A DNA stretch of 64,000 nt from Mycolicibacterium sp. CBMA 247 (GCF_009729095.1 NZ_VTGX01000001.1:1054001-1118000); one strand, 5' to 3'; positions 44,778 to 54,870 are shown, numbered from the stretch's first letter. Made by a program: numbers and translations. Notes: generated by a model not told the origin, from the letters alone.

Positions 44778-45818
44778 ATGGCGTCAACGAAGTACATCGG
44801 CTATGTCGGTGGTGTCGCGGTGGCGGCGGGAGTCGGAGCGGCGATCGCCGTCGCCGGCCAGGGCACTGCCCACGCCGATTCGACCGACGGTGCGGCCAAG
44901 GAATCCACCAGCAGCACCTCACAGCACGTCAAGGCCGGGCCCAAGCGCGGTGAATCCAAAGCCGGTGAGACCACGCGGGCCAAGCCCCTGTCCAAGGTCA
45001 AAGACAGCGTCAAGGAAAACCTCGACAAGCAGGCCGAGAAGATCGAGAAAGCGGCTGCGCATGTCACCAAATCCGTGAACGCGGTGTCCACGTCGATCAC
45101 CGACTCGCTGGACAAGGCCGTCAAGCCCGCCAAGCCGGTGGCGGTCAAGCCCAAGCCGAGCGCCGAGGAGTTCGAGGCCGAGCAGGTCGCGAAGCTCAAG
45201 GGCCTGTTCTCCCTCAAGCAGGCCGCGGCTCCCAAGCCCGACCCCGTAGTGGCCGACAAGCCGGACACCGAAACCGCCGTGAAACCGGTGAGCAAGGCGA
45301 TCGTCACCCCGAAGGTGAGCGCGGTGCAGACGCAGGCCGACACCGCGACGAATGGTCCGGCATGGGATCCCAACCCGTTCCGCGCCGACGATCCGGACCC
45401 GACGGATTTCCCCGAGCCGATCATGAAGCTGCGACAGGCACTGCTCGATGCGTCACCGGATGCGCTCGATCCCTTCGTCCGTGAGGCTACCGAGCAGATC
45501 TACCGGGGCAGCCAGATGGTGCCGTGGGTCAACGCCGTCATCCCGATCGGCAAGATCGTGGAGAATCTGGCACCTGCCGTCGGAAGCGGTCCCGCCGCCC
45601 TGGATGCCAGGCAGACCATCATCAACGAGCTGATCAAGACCACCCCGCCGGGATCGTTCGTGTACTACGGCTACGACCTCGTCGCGGACGTGATCAATCT
45701 GGAAGCCCCGGCCGCCGATCTCAAGGTCCAGGCCGTCGCGACGGTGTGGGATCTCCTCGATCCGCTGCACCTGGCGCACAACCCGGGCAAGTCCGGGATC
45801 GGCGGCTCGGCCGGCTGA
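44778..45818 (+). CDS. Secreted Lys/Ala-rich protein of unknown function
   Basis: A 346-residue protein with a clear signal peptide (MASTKYIGYVGGVAVAAGVG, cleavage likely after AHA at residue 34). A long Lys/Ala/Pro/Ser-rich region with helical stretches (about residues 35-195) follows, then a folded C-terminal domain (about 215-346; PEPIMKLRQALLDASPDALDP, YYGYDLVADVINLE). GAGAGGA precedes the ATG. I do not recognise the family; it may be a cell-wall-associated protein. Confidence 0.72.
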   Translation: MASTKYIGYVGGVAVAAGVGAAIAVAGQGTAHADSTDGAAKESTSSTSQHVKAGPKRGESKAGETTRAKPLSKVKDSVKENLDKQAEKIEKAAAHVTKSVNAVSTSITDSLDKAVKPAKPVAVKPKPSAEEFEAEQVAKLKGLFSLKQAAAPKPDPVVADKPDTETAVKPVSKAIVTPKVSAVQTQADTATNGPAWDPNPFRADDPDPTDFPEPIMKLRQALLDASPDALDPFVREATEQIYRGSQMVPWVNAVIPIGKIVENLAPAVGSGPAALDARQTIINELIKTTPPGSFVYYGYDLVADVINLEAPAADLKVQAVATVWDLLDPLHLAHNPGKSGIGGSAG

Positions 45819-45831
45819 CCCCGCGCCTTTG

Positions 45832-45896
45832 ACCGCGAAACCGACGCTATGGTCGCAAATACCTTGCGGTAGCCACCATTTCGTCGGTTTCGCGGT
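45832..45896. terminator. Long nested hairpin between convergent genes
   Basis: ACCGCGAAACCGACG (45832-45846) pairs perfectly with CGTCGGTTTCGCGGT (45882-45896). Inside, ATGGT (45849-45853)/ACCAT (45875-45879) and CGCAA (45854-45858)/TTGCG (45864-45868) extend the stem. It sits between the stops of the secreted-protein and permease genes. Confidence 0.7.
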
Positions 45897-45911
45897 ATCC
45901 GGGTAGCGGGT

Positions 45912-47468
45912 CTACTCCACGAGTGATGGCGTGTCGTGCCGCAGTGTCTCGCCCCGGAAGAATGCCGGATTGACCGACCGCCAGACGAACATCAGCACGG
46001 CACCGAGGATCAGCACACCGAAGCCGATGAAGAACACCAGGCCGATGCCTCCGATCGCCGCACCGCTGGCGTTCTCCGGGTTCATGCTCTCGCCGATCGA
46101 GATCACGAACACCGCGGCCAGCACGATTCCGCCGACCAGTGGGAACAGGAACTTGAACACCATGTTGTGGGCGTTGGCGAACAGCTCACGGCGGAAGTAC
46201 CAGACACACGCAAATGCAGTGATGCCGTAGTACCAGCAGATCATGATGCCAAGGGCGGCAATGGTGTCCAGCAATGCGCTCTCTGACAGCAGGCTCACCA
46301 CGGTGTAGAACACGCCGGTGACCACGCCAGCGGTGATGGTCGCGAAGGTGGGCACCAGATAGCGCGGGCTGACCTCGGCGAAGCGCGGGGGGAAGGCCTT
46401 GTAGGCACCCATCGCCAGCATCGCCCGCGCGGCGGGCAGGAAGGTGGTCTGCAGGCTGGCCACCGACGAGGCCAGAATCGCCAGGAACAGCAACGGCCCG
46501 GCCCACGTGCCCAGCACTGGATCGGCCAACGCGGCGAACACGTTCTCGGCATTGTCCGGGTTGCCCAGCCCGACATCGGTTTCACCGACACCGGCGTACA
46601 TCATCACCGCGACCGCGATCAGCAGATACGTCGCCAGGATGGACAGCACGCACAGCAGCCCGGCCCGGCCCGGCACCTTCGTCGGATCCTTTGACTCCTC
46701 GCCCAGCGTCAGGCAGGTGTCCCAGCCCCAGAAGGCGAAGATCGATCCGGTCACACCAACCACGAAGGCGCTCAACGCGAGTCCGTTGAACGGGTTGAAC
46801 CAGTCCGGATCGAACGACAGCCCGGCCGGCGCGTCGCCGCGGCCCACGTGCACGAACGCCATCACCGCGAACCCGAGCAACACCACCATCTGGAAACCGA
46901 CCAGCACGTACTGAACCCGTTCACTGGTGGTGATACCGCGACTGGCGATGGCGGTCGCGATGACCAGGAACACCAGCGTGGTGACGATGTTGATGGCCTT
47001 GTTGCCGGCCAGCTCGGCGATCGGGTGGTGGTTGGTGATCCGAGCGATGAACAGATAGAAGAACTCCACCGCGATCGCGGCGAGGTTGGACAGCACGATG
47101 ATCGACGCGACCACCATGCCCCACCCGCACATCCATCCGACATACGGGCCAAACGCCTTGGTGGACCACGTGAACGACGCACCGCAGTCAGGCGCACGCG
47201 AGTTCAGTTCGCGGTAGGCATAGGCAGTCAAGAACATCGGGATGAACCCCGCGATGAAGATGGCCGGCATCTTGAGTCCGACGGCAGCCACGATCAACCC
47301 GATGCTGGCGGTCAGCGTATACCCGGGTGCCACACACGAGATCCCGAGGATCGCACCCGAGAACGTACCGACCTTACCTGCGGCCAGGCCCTTGGAGACC
47401 AGCCCCGCGGTGTGCTCGGCAACCTCGAGCTTGTGATGGGCCTCGGATTCCGATGCGGACTCGGTCAT
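45912..47468 (-). CDS. APC-family amino acid permease
   Basis: A 518-residue permease of the amino acid-polyamine-organocation superfamily with about twelve helices. The first helix has the unwound GXG-type segment (GTFSGAILGISCVAPGYTL), and later PDCGASFTWSTKAFGP is a conserved loop of this subgroup. Substrate is unknown. Its ATG overlaps the stop of the universal stress protein gene (ATGA), so the two are translationally coupled; USP/permease pairs are known where the USP modulates the transporter. Confidence 0.88.
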   Translation of the reverse strand: MTESASESEAHHKLEVAEHTAGLVSKGLAAGKVGTFSGAILGISCVAPGYTLTASIGLIVAAVGLKMPAIFIAGFIPMFLTAYAYRELNSRAPDCGASFTWSTKAFGPYVGWMCGWGMVVASIIVLSNLAAIAVEFFYLFIARITNHHPIAELAGNKAINIVTTLVFLVIATAIASRGITTSERVQYVLVGFQMVVLLGFAVMAFVHVGRGDAPAGLSFDPDWFNPFNGLALSAFVVGVTGSIFAFWGWDTCLTLGEESKDPTKVPGRAGLLCVLSILATYLLIAVAVMMYAGVGETDVGLGNPDNAENVFAALADPVLGTWAGPLLFLAILASSVASLQTTFLPAARAMLAMGAYKAFPPRFAEVSPRYLVPTFATITAGVVTGVFYTVVSLLSESALLDTIAALGIMICWYYGITAFACVWYFRRELFANAHNMVFKFLFPLVGGIVLAAVFVISIGESMNPENASGAAIGGIGLVFFIGFGVLILGAVLMFVWRSVNPAFFRGETLRHDTPSLVE

Positions 47469-48367
47469 GAGTGGTCCTCGCTGTCTTTCAGTTCGTCCCT
47501 CGGCACAACCACCATCGGCACGTCCAACACCCGCAACATCTTGGCCGCGGTGGAACCGAGGAAGATCCGCCGGGGCGCACTGAGCCGACTGGACCCGACC
47601 ATTATGATGTCGCCGTCATCCCAGCCCAGTTGTTCGACAGCAGCCTCGACGGTGGGACCGTCCACGATGGTGGAGGTCACCGGAAAATCGGCCGGTAGTT
47701 CATTTTTGGCGGCCTCCAAGGTTCGTTCGGCATGGGCGAGCGCATGTGTCCGGACCGCCTCGCTGTCCCCCCGCAGCGAGCCGAAGGCCGGATCGAGCGC
47801 GACCAGCGACACCAGCCGCAGCGGGATGCCAGCAGCCCGACTGGCCCGTACCGCGGTGTCGAGCAACAGATTCGAACCCTCGCGTTGACCGATTGCACAG
47901 GTGATTTCGCGCACCCGCTCGACCCTGGAATCGCGGGTTCCGCGCGGCGCCACCGCGACCGGCACCGGCGAAGAGTGCAACAGCTCGTTGACCACCGACC
48001 CCAGCGAGTAGCTGCCGACCAGTCCCCCGCCGCCGCCGCCGACCACGATGGCGATCGCCTCTAGCCGCAGGGCCTCTCGGATCAGTCCGTCGGTGAACGA
48101 CTCGTCGAAGCTCAAATGCGTGTGCGCCACAACGCCGTCGGGCACCAGGGCCAGCGCGTCGTCCAACCAACCCTTGGCCTGTCCGGCCAGCACTTCCTCG
48201 TAGCCGACACCTTTGGGAAAGGTGCCCGGCGGCGCGGTGTCGGGCGGTAACACGATGCAGATGTTGACCTCGGCACCCAATGTCCGGGCGAACCGGACCG
48301 CCAAGGCCAACGCATCGGCCCCACCTGGAGTGGCCAGATACCCAACGACCAGGTTTGTCGGCGTCAT
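47465..48367 (-). CDS. Tandem-domain universal stress protein
   Basis: A 300-residue protein with two UspA folds. The first begins MTPTNLVVGYLATPGGADAL, and each domain ends with a glycine-rich nucleotide loop (VVGGGGGGLVGSYSLGSV and MVGSSRLSAPRRIFLGSTA). These loops (G-x2-G-x9-G-S/T) suggest ATP binding. The ATG at 48367 is preferred over an upstream codon. It is coupled to the permease gene downstream and may regulate it. Confidence 0.86.
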   Translation of the reverse strand: MTPTNLVVGYLATPGGADALALAVRFARTLGAEVNICIVLPPDTAPPGTFPKGVGYEEVLAGQAKGWLDDALALVPDGVVAHTHLSFDESFTDGLIREALRLEAIAIVVGGGGGGLVGSYSLGSVVNELLHSSPVPVAVAPRGTRDSRVERVREITCAIGQREGSNLLLDTAVRASRAAGIPLRLVSLVALDPAFGSLRGDSEAVRTHALAHAERTLEAAKNELPADFPVTSTIVDGPTVEAAVEQLGWDDGDIIMVGSSRLSAPRRIFLGSTAAKMLRVLDVPMVVVPRDELKDSEDHS

Positions 48368-48463
48368 CTGCCACCACCCATCCCGCACCGCGCCGTGCGT
48401 CCGTATTGGTTCGATCCTGTCAACCCACCACGCGGCATGCAGCGCTTCACCGAAATCGCCGGA

Positions 48464-49333
48464 TCATGCGGAATACTCCGCGACACCGTCCTCGAGTACG
48501 AACCGGACATCGGAGCCGTCGGCCCCGCCGGCCTCGGTGCGGAACACCGCCCGCCCCGGTTCGGTCCGCCAGATCGACGTGGTCAGCGTCTCCCCCGGGA
48601 AAACCGGCGAACTGAAACGTGCTGCCACCGCATGAACCTTCGTGGCGTCGCCGCCACCGAGCTCGGCGACCAGCGCCCGCCCGGCCACACCGTAGGTGCA
48701 CAGGCCGTGCAGGATCGGCTTCGGGAACCCGGCGAGGTTCTGCGCGGCCCACGGATCGCTGTGCAGCGGGTTGCGGTCCCCGGAGAGACGGTAGATCAGC
48801 GCCTGATCCTCGCGGGTGGGCAGCACCACCTGCGCATCGGGTTCGCGGTCCGGAATCTGCGGTGCCTCAGGGCGTTTCCCCGGCTGCCCGCCGAATCCGC
48901 CTTCGCCCCGAATCACCACGGTGGTAAGGGTTTCCGCAACGATCTCACCGCTGGCCGGATCCGTGCCGACGCCCTTGAGCATGACCACCGCGTTCTTGCC
49001 CTCACCCTTGTCCTGAATGTCGGCGACCTCGGAGACCACGGCCAATCTCCCGGCCGGAGGCAGCGGCCGGTGCAGCCGGATCTCCTGCGAGCCATGCAGC
49101 AGCATGCCGAAGTTGAAGGTGCCGATCTTGAGCGCGGCCGGGAAGGCCGAGCACGCGATCACCGCATAGGTGGGCAGCACCTGCTGTTCGATCCCGTGAC
49201 TGTTCTCGGTGGTGAATGCAAGGTCGTCGGCGCCCGCGCCGACGCCGATGGCGTACAGCAGGCTGTCGCGGTCGGTCCATTCGAAGGGAATCGGATCGGT
49301 CGTCTCGCCGATCGCGTTCGGGTTGATTGGCAT
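48464..49333 (-). CDS. htdY: MaoC-type 3-hydroxyacyl-thioester dehydratase (Rv3389c/HtdY-like)
   Basis: A 289-residue double-hotdog dehydratase that would hydrate/dehydrate enoyl- and 3-hydroxyacyl-CoA thioesters. The hydratase-2 motif is LSGDRNPLHSDP with the catalytic Asp and His, followed by GFPKPILHGLCTYG. Length matches Rv3389c (HtdY, 290 residues), next to the acrA1-type gene in M. tuberculosis as here. The divergent gap of 63 bases carries TATCGT (minus strand, 49342-49347), giving a near-leaderless start. Confidence 0.9.
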   Translation of the reverse strand: MPINPNAIGETTDPIPFEWTDRDSLLYAIGVGAGADDLAFTTENSHGIEQQVLPTYAVIACSAFPAALKIGTFNFGMLLHGSQEIRLHRPLPPAGRLAVVSEVADIQDKGEGKNAVVMLKGVGTDPASGEIVAETLTTVVIRGEGGFGGQPGKRPEAPQIPDREPDAQVVLPTREDQALIYRLSGDRNPLHSDPWAAQNLAGFPKPILHGLCTYGVAGRALVAELGGGDATKVHAVAARFSSPVFPGETLTTSIWRTEPGRAVFRTEAGGADGSDVRFVLEDGVAEYSA

Positions 49334-49396
49334 GTGTGCCGACGATAGCGGTTCCGTTGACCGGCCTTGTTGACGTTTGCTCGATCTAGGACCACC

Positions 49397-51430
49397 ATGG
49401 CTCGCATGCGCTATGTCGTTACCGGCGGTACCGGGTTTATTGGCCGCCGAGTGATCTCCCGGATTCTGTCCCACGATCCCGGCGCCGAGATATGGGTACT
49501 GGTGCGCCGCGAGTCGTTGACACGGTTCGAGCGGCTCGCCCAGAACTGGGACGACCGGGTGAAACCACTGGTCGGCGACCTGACCGCGGCCGATCTCGGG
49601 TTGTCCGACGCCGATATGGCCCAGCTGGGTGACATCTCGCATGTGGTGCACTGCGCGGCGATCTACGACATCACGGTCGGCGAATCCGAACAACGCGCCG
49701 CCAACGTGGACGGCACCCGTGCGGTGATCGAGCTGGCCCGGCGCCTGAACGCCACATTGCACCATGTGTCCTCGATCGCGGTGGCCGGCGACCATCGGGG
49801 CGTGTTCACCGAGGACGATTTCGACGTCGCCCAGGACCTGCCCACGCCATATCACCAGACCAAGTTCGAGGCCGAACTGCTGGTGCGCTCGACGCCGGGC
49901 CTGCGCTACCGGGTATACCGCCCAGCTGTCGTGGTCGGCGATTCCCAGACCGGCGAGATGGACAAGATCGACGGCCCATACTACTTCTTCGGCGTGCTGG
50001 CACGGCTCGCGGCACTCCCGAAGTTCACCCCCATGATGCTGCCCGACACCGGCCGGACCAACGTCGTGCCGGTGGATTATGTCGTCGATGCGATGGTCGC
50101 GCTCATGCACGTCGAGGGCAAAGACGGCGAGACATTCCACCTCACCGCACCGACCACCACCGGGTTGCGCGACATCTACCGCGGAGTGGCCGCCGAGGCC
50201 GGACTGCCGCCACTGCGCGGCTCACTGCCGCGAGCCACCGCGGCACCGGTCTTGCGGGCCCGGGGACGGGTCAAGGCGGTGCGCAACATCATCGCCACCC
50301 AGCTGGGCATCCCGGGCGAGGTACTCGACGTGGTCGAGCTGCGACCGACCTTCACCGCGGACAATGCCATCGCCGCGCTGCGCGGTACCGGCATCGCGGT
50401 GCCCGAATTCTCTTCGTACGCACCGAAACTGTGGCGGTACTGGGCCCAGCACCTCGATCCCGACCGGGCTCGTCGTGACGATCCGGCCGGCCCGCTGGTC
50501 GGCAAGCACGTCATCATCACGGGTGCCTCCAGTGGCATCGGCCGGGCGTCGGCAATTGCGGTCGCCGAGCGCGGTGCCTGCGTCTTCGCCCTCGCCCGCA
50601 ACGGCGAAGCGCTCGACGACCTGGTCGCCGAGATCCGCTCGGCCGGCGGGCAGGCCTACGCGTTCACCTGCGACGTCACCGATTCCGCGTCGGTCGAGCA
50701 CACCGTCAAGGACATCCTCGGCCGGTTCGATCACGTCGATTACCTGGTGAACAACGCCGGCCGGTCCATCCGCCGGTCGGTGACGAACTCGACGGACCGG
50801 TTGCACGACTACGAGCGGGTGATGGCGGTCAACTACTTCGGCTCGGTACGCATGGTGCTGGCGCTGCTGCCGCACTGGCGCGAACGCCGGTTCGGCCATG
50901 TGGTCAACGTATCCAGTGCCGGGGTGCAGGCCAACACCCCGAAGTACAGCTCCTACCTGCCGTCCAAGGCCGCACTGGATGCGTTCGCCGATGTGGTGTC
51001 CACCGAAACCCTTTCCGACCACATCACATTCACCAACATCCACATGCCCCTGGTGAAGACGCCGATGATCGCGCCGTCGCGACGGCTCAACCCGGTGCCA
51101 CCGATCTCCGCCGAGCACGCGGCGGCGATGGTGGTGCGCGGCCTGGTCGACAAGCCGGTCCGGATCGACACCCCGCTGGGTACCTTCGCCGACTTCGGCA
51201 ACTACCTGACCCCGAAACTGTCTCGCCGCGTCCTGCATCAGCTGTATCTGGGCTATCCGGACTCGGCCGCTGCGCGTGGGCTGAACGGCAGCGACGAGGG
51301 GGTGGCCGCCGGGCAGGCGCAGCGCCGGCCGAAGCGGCCGGTCCGCAACACCCGCACCCTGCGGGTCCCGCGTGCGGTGACCCGTCCGGTCAAGCGGGCG
51401 GTGCGGCTGGTGCCCGGCGTGCACTGGTAG
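49397..51430 (+). CDS. acrA1: Two-domain fatty acyl-CoA reductase (AcrA1/Rv3391-like)
   Basis: A 677-residue protein fusing two Rossmann domains. The first (about residues 1-365) is an extended, thioester-reductase-like SDR starting MRYVVTGGTGFIGRRVISRI with catalytic YHQTKFEAE. The second (about 370-640) is a classical SDR with VIITGASSGIGRASAIA, LVNNAGRSIRRS and YSSYLPSKAALDAF. The layout matches Rv3391 (acrA1), thought to reduce fatty acyl-CoA to aldehyde or alcohol. The C-terminus is very basic. AGGA five bases before the ATG at 49397 supports the start. Confidence 0.9.
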   Translation: MARMRYVVTGGTGFIGRRVISRILSHDPGAEIWVLVRRESLTRFERLAQNWDDRVKPLVGDLTAADLGLSDADMAQLGDISHVVHCAAIYDITVGESEQRAANVDGTRAVIELARRLNATLHHVSSIAVAGDHRGVFTEDDFDVAQDLPTPYHQTKFEAELLVRSTPGLRYRVYRPAVVVGDSQTGEMDKIDGPYYFFGVLARLAALPKFTPMMLPDTGRTNVVPVDYVVDAMVALMHVEGKDGETFHLTAPTTTGLRDIYRGVAAEAGLPPLRGSLPRATAAPVLRARGRVKAVRNIIATQLGIPGEVLDVVELRPTFTADNAIAALRGTGIAVPEFSSYAPKLWRYWAQHLDPDRARRDDPAGPLVGKHVIITGASSGIGRASAIAVAERGACVFALARNGEALDDLVAEIRSAGGQAYAFTCDVTDSASVEHTVKDILGRFDHVDYLVNNAGRSIRRSVTNSTDRLHDYERVMAVNYFGSVRMVLALLPHWRERRFGHVVNVSSAGVQANTPKYSSYLPSKAALDAFADVVSTETLSDHITFTNIHMPLVKTPMIAPSRRLNPVPPISAEHAAAMVVRGLVDKPVRIDTPLGTFADFGNYLTPKLSRRVLHQLYLGYPDSAAARGLNGSDEGVAAGQAQRRPKRPVRNTRTLRVPRAVTRPVKRAVRLVPGVHW

Positions 51431-51455
51431 CCCATCCGGTCTTATCGTTGGCGTC

Positions 51456-52514
51456 GTGACGTCACCCACCGCACCCGTGTTCGCCGACGTCGATACCGGT
51501 GTCGACGATGCCATGGCGCTGGCGTATCTGCTGGCCAGCCCCGAAGCCGAGTTGGTCGGTATCGCCTCCACCGCGGGAAATGTTCCGGTGCAACAGGTCT
51601 GCGCCAACAACCTGGGACTGCTGGAGCTGTGCGGGGTGACCGGGATCCCGGTCTCCAAGGGATCCGAGCAGCCGTTGAGCGCACCGCTGCGCACGGCCGA
51701 GGACACCCACGGGCCGCAGGGCCTGGGATACGCACAGTTGCCGGGCACCGATCGACTGCTCACCGCTCACGACGCCGCCGAGGCCTGGGTGCGCGCCGCA
51801 CATGCGTATCCGGGTGAGTTGATCGGGCTGGCCACCGGCCCGCTGACCAACCTGGCGCTGGCCATGCGCGCCGAGCCCACCCTGCCCAAGCTACTGCGCC
51901 GCCTGGTGATCATGGGCGGGGCGTTCGACTATCGGGGTAACACCACACCGGTGTCGGAGTGGAACATCAGTGTGGACCCCGAGTCCGCCGCCGAGGTATT
52001 CAACGGCTGGAATGCCGCGTGGGGCGTGGAGGGCCGTCCTGCCGACGCCTCGCATATCCCAATCGTGCTGGGCCTCAACCTCACCGAGAACATCGCGATG
52101 ACGCCGGCGCTGCTGAACCGGCTGGCGGCCGCGGCCGGGTCCCCGTCGGCGCCGATGAGTGTGCTCGACGAGCGCGGCACCCGGTCGGCGGCGGACAACC
52201 CGTTGATCCGCGTTCTCGAAGACGCCATGCGGTTCTACTTCGAGTTCCACTTCGACACCGGCGACGGGTACCTGGCACACCTGCACGATCCCCTGGCAGC
52301 CGCCGTGGCACTCGACCCGGAGTTGGTGAGCTGCCGGGAAACCACCGTTGACGTGGAACTATCCGGCACGCTGACCCGCGGTATGACGGTGGCCGACTGG
52401 CGCGGACACTGGGGCCGTCAACCCAACGCGCTTATCGGTGACCGGGTGGACCCGGCGGTGTTCTTCGACCGGTTCATCAGCCGCGTCGGCGCGTTCGCGC
52501 AGCGCCTGGGCTGA
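51456..52514 (+). CDS. iunH: Nucleoside hydrolase (IunH type)
   Basis: A 352-residue inosine-uridine-preferring nucleoside hydrolase. The Ca2+-binding N-terminal motif is DVDTGVDDAMAL, and the AGNVPVQQVCANNL and GPLTNLALAM segments are conserved; the C-terminal Asp-rich HLHDPLAAAVALDP supplies the last metal ligand. It releases free base and ribose in purine/pyrimidine salvage. It corresponds to Rv3393, also beside imuB. The start is GTG at 51456. Confidence 0.9.
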   Translation: MTSPTAPVFADVDTGVDDAMALAYLLASPEAELVGIASTAGNVPVQQVCANNLGLLELCGVTGIPVSKGSEQPLSAPLRTAEDTHGPQGLGYAQLPGTDRLLTAHDAAEAWVRAAHAYPGELIGLATGPLTNLALAMRAEPTLPKLLRRLVIMGGAFDYRGNTTPVSEWNISVDPESAAEVFNGWNAAWGVEGRPADASHIPIVLGLNLTENIAMTPALLNRLAAAAGSPSAPMSVLDERGTRSAADNPLIRVLEDAMRFYFEFHFDTGDGYLAHLHDPLAAAVALDPELVSCRETTVDVELSGTLTRGMTVADWRGHWGRQPNALIGDRVDPAVFFDRFISRVGAFAQRLG

Positions 52515-52533
52515 TTCAGTTTGGGGTCAGCCC

Positions 52534-54123
52534 TTATTCATAGGCGCCCTCCAGATACCACCGGCGCTGCCGGTAGCACAGCAGCAGAGCCTGATCTCCT
52601 CCGCCGTCCCTCTCGTCGTGCCCCAGCAGCACCTGGACTCGCGCGGTGCGTCCCGCCCCTCGGTTCTGCGGGTCCCACCACCGCTCGTCGACCGGCCACG
52701 GCCCCGCCCACCACCGCAGCCTGCCGTCGCGCCGACCGGCACCGGACAGCCTCGCGGGATCGGCCGAGAACAGCCCGCGGCTGGTGACCCGGACCGGGTT
52801 TCCCTGTGCGTCAAGCAGTTCCACCGGATCATCGAGCAGTACGGTCGGCGAGGGCTCAGGTAGCCGGCCGGGCCAGGGCTGCCGCGGATCGGCTCGTGGC
52901 ACCGGCTCATCCCCCAACGGCGTGAAGGTGATGCGTTCGGCGGGCCCGCGCCCGCCGCTGAGCACCGGCACCTGCACCGCCTCCGGGCCGAGCAGCCCCT
53001 GGACCCGCAGCAGCGCCCGTCGGGCCCGCAACCGGTCCTCCTCCCCAATACCGCCCCACAGCGGCAGTTGCAGCGCCGCCGCCGACACCACCTCCACCGG
53101 GCGCAATCGCAGCACCGTGACCGCAGCGGTGGGCCGCTCGGAGGTACGGCGGTTCAGCCAACCGTCCAACTGCCAACGCACCCGGTCGGCGGTGGCGTCC
53201 TCGGTCAGCGGTTCAGCACACCGCCAGACCCGTTCCAGCTCTTCACCATTGGCGGTGACAGCATGGATGGCCAACCGGGTGCAGCCCACCCCGGCGGCCT
53301 CCAGATGGCGATGCAGATCACTGGCCAGTGACCGCCCCGCGAAGGCCGCGGCATCCACTCGCTCGATCGGCGGATCGCAGTTCATCACCGCATCGAGTTC
53401 AGCGGCCGGATCCCGCCCGGACGGCCCCCGGTCCGGCTCCCCGCAGGCGAACCTGTGCGCAGCCACCGCGTCGGCCCCGAACCGGGAGGCCACATCGGTG
53501 CGGGGCAACTCGGCGAACTGCCCCAGAGTCCGGAGGCCCATCCGCCACAACAGGTCTGCCAGGTCCTCGCGGCCGGGAGCGGCCAGAGCCGGTTCGGTGG
53601 CCAGTTGTCGGATCGACAGTCCGGACAGGAACGGCGCATCGTTTCCGGGTTCGACGATGCAACCAGCCCGAGCTGCGAAGACCGCGGTGGAGAGCTGATC
53701 GGCGATACCGACCTGACATTCGGCCCCCGCCGCGGCGACCGCATCGATCAATCGTTCGGCCGCAACCGGTTCGGACCCGAAGTACCGCGCCGCGCCGCGC
53801 ACCGAGAGCACCAGCAGCCCCGGCCGCAGTACCTCGGCGCGGGGCACCAGATCGTCGACCGCAAGCGTCACGTTCTCGAAATGACGGGCGTCCCTGGCCG
53901 GATCGGCAGTGACGACATGTAATTGTGGGCACCGGGCCTGCGCCTCGCGCCGACGCAATCCGCGCCGCACCCCGGCCGCCCGCGCCGCCGCCGAGCAGGC
54001 GATCACCCGGTTGGCCAGGGTGACCGCGACCGGCACCGTCGATGACAGACCTGCCGCCGTCGCCGCAGCCACCGCCGGCCAGTCCATACACCAGAGTGCC
54101 AACACCCTGGAATCCGCAGGCAC
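52534..54123 (-). CDS. imuB: ImuB, catalytically inactive Y-family polymerase homologue
   Basis: A 529-residue DinB-like protein lacking the polymerase acidic active site (the first motif reads LALWCMDWPAVA). It acts as the hub of the mutasome, linking DnaE2 and ImuA' to the sliding clamp. The clamp-binding motif QLPLWG is at residues 352-357, as in M. tuberculosis ImuB (Rv3394c). The GTG start is three bases after the imuA' stop, so both are in one SOS-regulated operon. It converges with the nucleoside hydrolase gene. Confidence 0.94.
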   Translation of the reverse strand: MPADSRVLALWCMDWPAVAAATAAGLSSTVPVAVTLANRVIACSAAARAAGVRRGLRRREAQARCPQLHVVTADPARDARHFENVTLAVDDLVPRAEVLRPGLLVLSVRGAARYFGSEPVAAERLIDAVAAAGAECQVGIADQLSTAVFAARAGCIVEPGNDAPFLSGLSIRQLATEPALAAPGREDLADLLWRMGLRTLGQFAELPRTDVASRFGADAVAAHRFACGEPDRGPSGRDPAAELDAVMNCDPPIERVDAAAFAGRSLASDLHRHLEAAGVGCTRLAIHAVTANGEELERVWRCAEPLTEDATADRVRWQLDGWLNRRTSERPTAAVTVLRLRPVEVVSAAALQLPLWGGIGEEDRLRARRALLRVQGLLGPEAVQVPVLSGGRGPAERITFTPLGDEPVPRADPRQPWPGRLPEPSPTVLLDDPVELLDAQGNPVRVTSRGLFSADPARLSGAGRRDGRLRWWAGPWPVDERWWDPQNRGAGRTARVQVLLGHDERDGGGDQALLLCYRQRRWYLEGAYE

Positions 54124-54126
54124 GAG

Positions 54127-54834
54127 CTATCCGCCTGCCGCGCAGGCCGATCCGATGGCCCGACCCCGGGCGCGCATGGCCAGCCGGACCCGGCTGATCC
54201 GGCCGCGCCCGGGCATCGGGGCGTCCTGGCCGGCACCGGCCACCTCGTAGCCAGATACCCGGGCCTCCAACCGGGCCGACGCGCCCTGCCAGTCACCGTC
54301 GGTGACCAGCAGGGTGCAGCCTTTCTGCCGGGCCCGCGCCACCATCACCCGGGCCCGGCTCGGCGGCACCGAACGGCCACCCAGACCGAGCACCACCAGA
54401 TCCATCCCGTCCATCAGCACCGCGGCCACCTCGACGGGGTCGGCACCCGGATCGGGGATCACCGCGAGCCGGCTCAGATCGGCGCCCATCTCCACCGCGG
54501 CCAGCAAGCCGACATCGGGTTGGCCGACGATCACCGCATGCCCGCCCGCAGCCGTCACCGCCGCCACCATGCCCAACGACAGCGACCGGGCACCGGCGGC
54601 CACCGCGACGGACCCACGCGGCAGCATCGTCGGCAGGCCCTCCGGCAACACTTCAACCAGCGTTTCAGGGGCCGTCAGCAAAGATTCCGGAGCCGGGATC
54701 GCAGCGCCGGACCGGGGCACACCGCGATGCACCGGGCCGACCTTCCCCGACACCGACGCAATCTTGCGCCGGAGGTGTTCCACCTGTTCAGAGCGGGTGA
54801 GTAGGCGTAAATCGAGCTCTGCCACAGTAGTCAC
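54127..54834 (-). CDS. imuA': ImuA', mutasome accessory protein
   Basis: A 235-residue RecA-like-fold protein (Rv3395c counterpart) needed with ImuB and DnaE2 for damage-induced mutagenesis. The N-terminal half has [20 protein letters not shown] in place of a true P-loop, and the C-terminal part is basic ([14 protein letters not shown]) and contacts ImuB in studied species. GGGAGG seven bases before the GTG at 54834 fixes the start. A LexA box lies 36 bases upstream. Confidence 0.92.
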   Translation of the reverse strand: MTTVAELDLRLLTRSEQVEHLRRKIASVSGKVGPVHRGVPRSGAAIPAPESLLTAPETLVEVLPEGLPTMLPRGSVAVAAGARSLSLGMVAAVTAAGGHAVIVGQPDVGLLAAVEMGADLSRLAVIPDPGADPVEVAAVLMDGMDLVVLGLGGRSVPPSRARVMVARARQKGCTLLVTDGDWQGASARLEARVSGYEVAGAGQDAPMPGRGRISRVRLAMRARGRAIGSACAAGG

Positions 54835-54870
54835 AACAACACCTCCCGCATCATCTACCCACCGTCACAT

